From: Miscanthus floridulus
Lineage: Eukaryota > Streptophyta > Magnoliopsida > Poales > Poaceae
Direction: 5' to 3'
DNA length: 64,000 nt
Assembly (NCBI RefSeq): GCF_019320115.1
Contig: NC_089587.1
Location: forward strand, 103,374,347 to 103,438,346
Both the position numbers and the translations under genes were made by a program. This document shows positions 57,261-64,000 of this stretch, piece by piece (position 1 is the stretch's first letter; each line of letters opens with the position of its first letter). Below the pieces are notes generated by a model. The model was not told the DNA's origin. It saw nothing but the letters and a program-made list of their open reading frames with translations, and searched no databases.

Positions 57261-57621
57261 GCGGGAGAGGGCGCGGGCGGTGGCGGCGGTGCGCTGCTCG
57301 GGCGAGGCGAGGCAGGTGCGAGAGAGAGGGAGAGGAAGACAGAAATGATTGGAGCCCATACGTAAGACAGGCTTGGCGCCAGTAACCCTGGCGCCGAGCT
57401 CGGCGCCAAGATCTATGACGCTGAGCTCGGCATCAGGGTTACTGGCGTCGAGGTGCCTGCTAAATCACCGCCACGTCTGCTTCGAGCCCAAGAACTCGGC
57501 GCCAGCACGTGTAAACTCGGCGCCAACAACGATGGCGCCGAGCTAAGAGTCCAGATTTTAAAATCTTACCTCCAGAAACATATTTATGAAAGTTTAAAAA
57601 AAGTTTAAAAATAAAAAATTT

Positions 57622-57898
57622 GGGACCTTGGACTCTTGCAGACAAACGATCGACAATGTCCCTGACTACATTGCGACGCGCACGCGCACGGCTATTCAAG
57701 CCACGTGCGTTCCAAACCACAAGATGGTTGGCACTCATGGGAGAACGGTGTTGCGACTTCCACAGGCCTCCAGGGACATATTTTGCTGGTGTGTTGCTTT
57801 CAGGTTTGGTGATTGCCGCACGAATCTCCGAGTCCATTTCACCCAAAACTCCCCAAGCTGGTGGTGGCAACCTCGCGTACAGTGCCTGGCTACTGTGA
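57622..57898 (-). pseudogene. L1 LINE ORF2, N-terminal segment
   Basis: The minus strand reads MDSEIRAAITKPESN, then MSANHLVVWNARGLNSRARA and RNVVRDIVDRLSARVQG, the start of an L1 endonuclease domain (typical ...WNxRGLN). The reading stops at MULE-2 and resumes left of it. The LINE's 5' end and ORF1 are not recognised; it appears 5'-truncated at about 57.9-58.1 kb. Confidence 0.75.
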
Positions 57899-58129
57899 TT
57901 GTCACAGCATATATAAATAAATATAAATTGCAAGGCCCCATTTGCATGTACTGTACAGTGTACATACAGTCTACAGCAACGACCCGTCTCTGTGCTATGG
58001 AAAGATCGATGATTTGCAAAATATCTCGATCGCGCATGCATAATAAACTAATTAAAATGCGAGACAATTTCAATCCCGCTTACGATTTTAAAATGCGGGA
58101 CAATTTCAATCGCGGATTGAATGAATTAG

Positions 58130-59275
58130 CACTAACTGGCAAAAACGATTAATGAAGGTAGGCAACGCAACCGCCTCCAATCAAAGACCTCGGTAAATCA
58201 CGAATTAGACATGCTCGCCTCGGTTAATCAATAAAAAAACAAAAAAAAATCTAGCGAGCCCGTCGATGAGGCCCGTTGAGCCCATCGACGGGCCCGTCGA
58301 GCCCATCCGCGAGTGCGCTGCCGCCGTCGCTCACCAGATCCTCCGTTGCCGTGCTGGATCCCCCGCTCCCGTGCTGGATCCCGCCGTGTCCGCCGCCGTC
58401 GAAGCCACCGAGCCGGATCCACGCTGCCACCGAGCGAGGGAGGGAGTCTGGGTCCGCACCGCCGTGTTGAGCGAGGGAGGGAGCTGGTCACACCGCGCGC
58501 CAGCGACCGCCTCCGCAGGTGGGGGCTGCCCCACCGTGGATCTGCGCCGCCGATGTGGGTGGGGGCCGGCCCACCTTGCATCCACGCCATGGGAGACAGC
58601 TACCGCGAGGCCCCACGCTCACCGGCCACCACCTCCGCCCTGTGCTCGCCGGCCACCTCCTCTGCCCTAGATCCGCGGCCAGGCGCGCGGCCGCCTACCT
58701 TCACCGGCGCGGATCTGGATCTGAGCACGGGAAGCCGCACAGAAAGGGAGAAGGATGGAGGACAAGGGAAAGGGAGGGTGGCTGCCGGAACTGCGAGGAA
58801 GAGGGAGGGCGCGCTGATGACCTGCGAGGGAGGGAGAGGGAGGGACCTGCGAAGGAGGTGGTTGGAGAACAAGGGAGAGAAGAGAGACTAGAGGCGCTAA
58901 GGGAGAAGTGCGGCTGAGGGAGTGAGAAGTGAGGGAGAGGTGAAACCCTAACCGAATATATATAAGCCCAGTACAGGAGATTGGATATGGGCTCTGTTGG
59001 AGCTGGGCCAGGATTTTCCCAGGCAGGCCTTATAGTGTGCCCGCCTCCGAAAATCAATTTACGGAGATGGGCACCTTAAGATGACCGCATCTGAAAATAA
59101 GATATTTTTGGAGGTGATTGTCTTAAAACGACCGTCTCTATAAATACATTTTAGAGGCGGGTATTTCTTGACTGTCTTCGTAAATAAAAACAACCGCCTT
59201 CGTTAATCGTCAGACATTAACCAAGACGGTTAGAATGTTTAGACAGTGTCTCGCAGAATCATTTCCGTAGTAGTG
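58130..59275. mobile_element. Non-autonomous CACTA transposon 2 with GC-rich interior
   Basis: It starts CACTAACTGGCAAAAACGAT and ends, read inversely, CACTACTACGGAAATGATTC. TAG lies on both sides (58127-58129 and 59276-59278), an exact 3-bp TSD. Subterminal motifs include CGGTTAATC, CGATTAA and AACCGCC. 1146 bp. The interior at 58260-58900 is strongly GC-rich with overlapping ORFs on both strands and could be a captured host-gene fragment. I recognise no protein in it and no transposase. Confidence 0.85.
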
Positions 59276-59439
59276 TAGCACGATGCATGGTCAAGCAACG
59301 CAACGCACCTTAAACTCTGCAAACCGCCATCCAGAAGAAGGAGCCCCTACGGCTGGCGCGTGGACCTCTGCCTGCCGTTCCGAGGACGACTAGTATGGAA
59401 TTTTGTCTGCTGGCCGGCTACATGCAGATGCAGGCCACG

Positions 59440-59600
59440 AAGCCATTTATACGTTAAACGGTGGTATACCGTTTCCGTTTAATCGGTGGTTTTGACTGTT
59501 TAAATGGCCGTTTTTCCCGTTTAAACACCCGTTTTGTTGAATAATGGGCTAAACGGTAGGTGACCGACCGTTTACCGTTTAATGTTTAGGATAACATTGA
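59440..59600. repeat. Cluster of CGTTTAA/TTAAACGG motifs
   Basis: At least eight short inverted or direct copies of (C)CGTTTA(A) and TTAAACG(G) in about 160 bp. The origin is not identified; possibly the relic of a transposon terminus. Confidence 0.55.
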
Positions 59601-60546
59601 TTTCGATACATACTATTCGATTTCGTTGTCAACGGTTAGTTATATTATCACTGGCTCCAAATATACTCCGCTTGTTGCTACCGCCTGTTTATCGTGCTTG
59701 CTAGATGGCGTTATGGCTCAGGATTTCTCCTCGTCGACTGCGGCAGAGATGGCTGCGTGTATTTCGTTTCGTGGTGCAAATTAGAAGAGACGTGCTTCCA
59801 TTATCTATGAACAAAGGAAAAAAACGGTGTCCCTGGTTTTTTTTTAATCATTGTTCCTGGTCGAATTGGAAGGCTAGTATTCCAGAAAGTTCTGTTTCTC
59901 GAAAGGTTGAAAAGGGAATGTTGTAGTAGCAGTGGCATGCATGTATGGATGCTCCCAAAAGCCTATAAATTTGGATTTGGTCGTGACCGAGCCACTTGGG
60001 TTGGTGTGCGCGCCGAGGCTACGGGACCGGAAAACAGGGTCGTGGTCATCGAAACACAGCCATTTTCGGCACGTTTTTTCGCGGCGCGCCGAGCGGCAAA
60101 CGCAAACCCCAGCACGAGGCGCGGGCGGAGGCGGATGCGTGCTCGCCTGCTGGATGGGGCGTCGGGGTCAGAGGCGGCGTGGCGTCGCTTTCCGCTCTCG
60201 AGCCGGCCCGATCAGTTTACAATGGATCTCACGCAGGCGCAGGGCAGCGGCAGCGGCAGCACCCGAGAAAATGCGTGCGCCTAGGGCCTAGGCCGGGCGA
60301 GCTGCGACCTGGGTACCTGCCTGGCCGTGGCCGGCCGGCCGGCAGGCTGCTGGTCACCTCGGGCATCTTGAATTCCACTGCCCTGTCGCTGATTTATTTA
60401 TGCTTTCTTCGGGAGCAAAAAATTCCTTGTGATGATGAATAATTCGGTCGCGGAGACTGGAGAGGCATATTTGAAACACCAATCTTAAACCCTGGATGCA
60501 TTACATGCACTGCTAGTAACAGCTTTGGTTTTTTATGAGGGGCTAA
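59601..60546. other. No recognised gene; GC-rich stretch at ~59.98-60.35 kb
   Basis: Three overlapping plus-strand ORFs of 119-148 codons lie here, but their composition (Arg/Ala/Gly-rich) and lack of motifs suggest they are by-products of high GC. A GGCCGGCCGGCC-like palindromic run is at about 60328. Confidence 0.35.
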
Positions 60547-60723
60547 GGGCTTGTTTGGTTCGCCTAGTAGTTACTAAATTAGTAGTTTTTAGTCACTTTA
60601 GTAATTTTTCAACCTAAAAATTACTAAAAGAGATTTAGTCCTCTCTAGTAACTCTGTAGTTACTAAAAGTGACTAAACCGTTTAGTAGCTACTAAAGTTT
60701 AGTAGCTCGAACCAAACACCCCC
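60547..60723. mobile_element. Tourist-like MITE, 177 bp
   Basis: The left end is GGGCTTGTTTGGTTCGCCTA. The right end read inversely is GGGGGTGTTTGGTTCGAGCT. TAA lies at 60544-60546 and 60724-60726, an exact 3-bp TSD. The interior is composed of TAGTAGTTACTAAA-type inverted blocks. Confidence 0.85.
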
Positions 60724-60726
60724 TAA

Positions 60727-61432
60727 ACCTAATCCAAAGGCCAGGAACAGTGAACCGCCTTGCCATTTGCTACGCCCGAGCTTGGCTGTTTGGAACGCTG
60801 ACTGACCGCGTAAGTGTGTCTTGAGAGTGCCAGTGCTGGAACCAAATATACACTCTAGCATATCCTCCTTCAATCCCAAGAAAAATATAATCGTGTCATG
60901 CGAGATTTAAATCACCATAACTTGAGTTAATCTGTCTATGTGGCATTCTGATTGTACGATGACATGGCACTCACATGTGGAGCCCACATGCCGGTAGGCT
61001 AGAGAGATGAGGCCGGCACGTGGGTCGGGCACACACATTTTGGTGACATGTTATAGTGCAATCAACATGCCACGTAGGTGGATTGACTAAATTTTGATGA
61101 TCGGGATCTCATATGACAATAATAAGTTTAGAAATTTAGATGCCCATTTTGGAAATTTAAGTACCTAAAAAGCATTCCGAACCAAGCTCAAAGACCCACA
61201 GTGTGTTTTTATTCCTTTTCCAATTTGCGGGCATCGGAAGACCCTCTCAGTTCTCCGCGTAGGTGTATTGTTTACCACCCAATTGCGCACAAAACGTTTG
61301 AACCACTTCCCAAAAGAGAGGGTAAAATGTCAGCTCACACCAGATCGATACTTTCCTGATTCCGCATCACTCACTTAAAAAAACAAGAGAGGGAGTTCAT
61401 TTGACAAGGAGTCCAAAGTCGAAACCCAACGT
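60727..61432. other. Intergenic, nothing recognised
   Basis: No supported gene or repeat. Confidence 0.4.
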
Positions 61433-62590
61433 TGATGCTTCAACTGCATGCGCGATCGTCATCACGGCAGAATGTTCAACACTGATTCATTCGTCACGGA
61501 TCAGCGGTGTTCCTTCCATTTCCGTCACACCTTGTTTCTTGTCCCCTAAGAACGAACGACCTCGGTTGCTTCGTTTTTTCCCCTTCGCATGCAGTCGGAA
61601 CTCATTCAGACGGTACGTACTTACTAGTAACCTAATCCTACGGTGCAAGATGCAGGATGGCACGGATTACGGATCGGAGCTGCTACTAGAATAATCTGAT
61701 GATGAGAACCACGGGGAACATTCTTTGGGGTCTCCATTTTCTTTATTGGCATGTCATGGATGGAGTAGGAATAATCTGATCCCCATAGGGTTACATTCTT
61801 TATGGGCAACGCAACAGTCACTGCTATAGATAGGCTTTGTAGGTGGCTCATGAGCATTTGTAGGGACGGTTTGACCAGTCACCGCTACCAAAACGTGGCT
61901 ACAAATCACCGATTTATAGGAGGCGGCTGGTGTTACCAGCCGCCTCTACAAAATCGATTTGTAGGGGCGGCTGTTGTACCAGTCGCCCCTATAATACATG
62001 TTTGTACGCTGATGCTTCAACTGCATGCGCGATCGTCATCACGGCAGAATGTTCAACACTAATTCATTCGTCACGGATCAGAGGTGTTCCTTCCATTTCC
62101 GTCACACCTTGTTTCTTGTCTCCTAAGAACGAACGACCTCGGCGGTTCGTTGCTTCCTTTTTTCCCCTTCGCATGCAGTCGGAACTCATTCAGACGGTAC
62201 GTACTTACTAGTAAACTAATCCTACGGTGCAAGATGCAGGATGGCACGGATTACGGATCGGAGCTGCGACTAGAATAATCTGATGATGAGAACCACGGGG
62301 AACATTCTTTAGGGTCTCCATTTTCTTTATTGGCATGTCATGGATGGAGTAGGAATAATCTGATCCCCACAGGGTTACATTCTTTATGGGCAACGCAACA
62401 GTCACTACTATAGATAGGCATCGTAGGGGTGGCTCATGGGTATTTGTAGGGGCGGTTTGGCCAGCCGCCCCTACCAAAACGTGGCTACAAATCGCCGATT
62501 TGTAGGGGGCGGCTGGTAACACCAGCCGCCTCTACAAAATCGATTTGTTGGAGCGGTTGTTGTACCAGTCGCCCCTATAATACCTGTTTG
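61433..62590. repeat. ~577-bp tandem duplication spanning a CACTA-like terminus and its flank
   Basis: A unit starting TGATGCTTCAACTGCATGCG at 61433 recurs at 62010. Each copy has about 390 bp of unique flank, then GTCACT(G/A)CTATAGATAGGC and about 190 bp of GTAGGGGCGGC-rich terminal sequence. Copy 2 then continues into the rest of the element. Divergence is low, with a few substitutions and short indels, so the duplication is later than the insertion. Confidence 0.85.
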
Positions 62591-62666
62591 TAGGGGCGCT
62601 TCAGTTTAAAACCGTCCCTACAGTATATTTTTCCACAAAAAATTTAAAATTTATAATTCAAATTCG

Positions 62667-62687
62667 ATATATATATATATATATATA
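62667..62687. repeat. (AT)n microsatellite
   Basis: About ten AT dinucleotides in the AT-rich part of putative CACTA 3. Confidence 0.9.
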
Positions 62688-62689
62688 AT

Positions 62690-63098
62690 TCAAATCTAAC
62701 CAGAACATATACAATTCAAATCTGACCACAAACACAAGAGTATTATATAAACTACAATTACAAATCCAATTCATAAGAATATATACAATCCATTATTAAA
62801 TAGACATAATTCATAAGTCTAATTCGTTCCACTTCTCCCTCCCCTCTCTCTGGCACACGATGCACTGGGTGAACAGGGCGACAGTGGCGTAGCAGCTATC
62901 TCTCCTCTCTGTCTCGCGGCGGCGCTCCTCGCCGGCGGCAAGCTCGCGTGTTCTCGCGCTAGGGTGGATAGGCAGGGCTGCTAGGAGGCTCTACGGCTTC
63001 GTACGCTCACGACGAGTTCACCGGCCCAGGGTGGCTATGGCGCTCGGCGTAGGTATCCCATAAGGTAAGGCCAATGTCAAATTCCTTACACATTGTTA
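62690..63098. other. Non-coding part of putative CACTA 3
   Basis: AT-rich to about 62820, then a GC-richer stretch (62880-63050). No supported ORF. Confidence 0.4.
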
Positions 63099-64000
63099 TC
63101 AACAGGCTAGAGCTGGCCTTTCAGTCTCACGAATGTGCTGGTACTGAGGATTTCTACCTAAGTCAGAATCTCGGTCATGGTAGGTGCCTTTGACGTGTAC
63201 AATTTGGTCTAATATGAAATTGCAAAGGTCGTCGACGAGCTCTAAGAGTTGGTCATACTTGTATAGGTCTCTTTTCATTTCTTTCCCTTCTTTTCACTAC
63301 AAGAGAATAAGTTTCGGTTTAGTATTTCATACCATGTGTGAAGTTTTTATACTACGGATGAAGAGGTTCAAATTTACCCTTAAGGGATATCTCCTGTAGG
63401 CACCGGTGTTACTCATCATAGAACATACATAGTATCCACAATGTACACTCCTAGGCTTCTGCTTAAGGCACTGTGTGTTTTGCATATAAAAATGTTAAGT
63501 AATGCTTTTGACAGCCATGTAATGGAGTACTAAAGTAAGTTACACTTACCGTACATGGTGTTTTTATAGCCAGCCTTTCCTTACTTACTGGATCATGTCT
63601 TCTGTGATGTTTATTGACATATAACCTAAATGTCATGTTTGAATTATTTTAGCAAATATAACTTGTTAGTATCCAAAAGCGAACGTTACAAGTATGTATA
63701 TAAACATATAAGCTAATGAGAATTGTCGATATGTATACGTCTTGAGAATCGATATGAAGTCTTTGTATGTCACCGGGTCCCTATCAATTGAATCAAAGAC
63801 CCATGCTATGCTCCTCTCGACATCGACGCCTATACAAATCCAGTGGTTGCTGCATGGATTTAATCATAGAACTAGATAAGCTCTTTTGCATCGAATAAAA
63901 TATATCGAACAAAGCTTTAAGTATAGAGTTGAACTTACTCGAAGTTGTATGGTAGCCATACAGTAGAGTGCTGTTGGAGATTTTTAAAAGCCAGGGCAAT
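63099..64000 (-). CDS. Transposon-borne Ulp1-like (C48) cysteine protease, C-terminal part
   Basis: Minus-strand exons: from the window edge to 63939 (ending VWLPYNF), 63849-63739, 63625-63550, from 63470 leftwards (end uncertain), and a last one at about 63272-63099. The first three junctions are GT-AG with matching phase. The C48 catalytic set is visible: His in NHWICIGVDVERSIA, Asp in AWVFDSIDRDPVTYKDFIS, Cys in SVHCGYYVCSMMSNTGAY. The end DDLCNFILDQIVHVKGTYH to ETERPALAC with TGA at 63101-63099 matches the tail of plant transposon Ulp1 proteins. These proteases cleave SUMO-type conjugates; the role in transposons is unclear. The join between the fourth and last exon gives no clean frame, so the gene may be decayed. 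The N-terminus lies outside the window. Confidence 0.75.

Larger units (their letters stand above)
55873..57621. mobile_element. Mutator-like element MULE-2, inserted in the LINE endonuclease region
   Basis: The TIRs start AATTTTTTATTTTTAACCCT on the left and, read inversely on the right, AAATTTTTTATTTTTAAACT. They share a TAAGATTTTAAAATCT block and multiple TCGGCGCC/GGCGCCGA motifs. 1.75 kb. The flanks GAGACC and GGGACC resemble each other, but no clean 9-bp TSD is seen. The terminal sequence resembles that of MULE-1. It contains a small spliced ORF (56455-57236). Confidence 0.8.
62403..64000. mobile_element. Putative CACTA transposon 3 (left end and Ulp1 gene; right end outside window)
   Basis: The left terminus CACTACTATAGATAGGCATC is followed by alternating GTAGGGGCGG/CCGCCCCTAC subterminal repeats (62403-62640), then AT-rich DNA and a minus-strand Ulp1-like protease gene. 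CACTA elements often carry such a protease gene; Mutator-like Kaonashi elements do too, so the superfamily is inferred from the terminus. The TSD cannot be checked because the other end is missing. Confidence 0.55.

Noticed and set aside
59907..60442. Three overlapping plus-strand ORFs in GC-rich DNA
   Set aside because: They disagree in frame, have no family resemblance and no promoter or splice context.
62403..62640. Array-like GTAGGGGCGGC repeats considered as a CRISPR-like or satellite array
   Set aside because: Units alternate in orientation with irregular spacing and start at a CACTA-like terminus, as expected of subterminal transposon repeats. The host is a plant.

Overview
The window is plant nuclear DNA from a grass (Poaceae). 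A panicoid/Andropogoneae source such as sorghum, sugarcane, Miscanthus or maize is likely, but I infer this from the transposon types and not from a diagnostic gene. The signs are GT-AG introns, an AAACCCTAG-type 5' leader, a trichome-birefringence-like gene, Stowaway and Tourist MITEs, CACTA elements with TTTGCCGAGTGCC subterminal repeats, a Reina-type chromovirus, a Tat-lineage Ty3/gypsy element with an antisense accessory ORF, an L1-type LINE, Mutator-like elements and a tRNA-derived SINE. Most of the window is mobile DNA at different stages of decay.

Layout. 1-7336: right-hand part of a Tat-type LTR retrotransposon (copy A), cut by the window edge. 7.3-9.9 kb: intergenic DNA with a SINE, a Stowaway and a 68-bp tandem duplication. 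9.9-13.1 kb (minus): a four-coding-exon trichome-birefringence-like (TBL) gene, whose reading frame I could follow through every splice site to 453 aa. 13.3-14.6 kb: three MITEs. 15.6-22.6 kb (plus): a divergently transcribed, spliced gene of unknown function. Nine putative coding exons keep phase, but there is a TAG as the last codon before one intron. 25.25-26.75 kb: two abutting Tourist-like elements that share one TAA. 27.8-33.4 kb (minus): a Reina-type chromovirus with two 366-bp LTRs. 34.2-35.6 kb: a non-autonomous CACTA element.

35.8-49.1 kb: Tat-type LTR retrotransposon copy B. Its gag is joined in frame to RNase H/integrase, with protease and reverse transcriptase missing, and an antisense ORF lies between pol and the 3' LTR. 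49.1-57.9 kb: a minus-strand L1 LINE broken into pieces by two Mutator-like elements with similar termini. One carries a broken plant-mobile-domain (PMD) gene. The other carries a small spliced ORF that reads open, with paired CxCG zinc-binding motifs. 58.1-59.3 kb: a second non-autonomous CACTA element. 61.4-64.0 kb: a 577-bp duplication that includes a CACTA-like terminus, followed by a transposon-borne Ulp1-type protease gene that runs off the right edge.

How it fits together. Only two transcription units look like host genes: TBL, a Golgi polysaccharide O-acetyltransferase family member, and the unknown plus-strand gene. Their 5' ends face each other across about 2.5 kb of MITE-rich DNA. 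Everything else is a nested TE landscape. From the right, the LINE came first and was then split by MULE-2, MULE-1 and probably LTR element B. No rRNA genes, true tRNA genes or CRISPR arrays were seen. Boundaries given as 'about' were read by eye.
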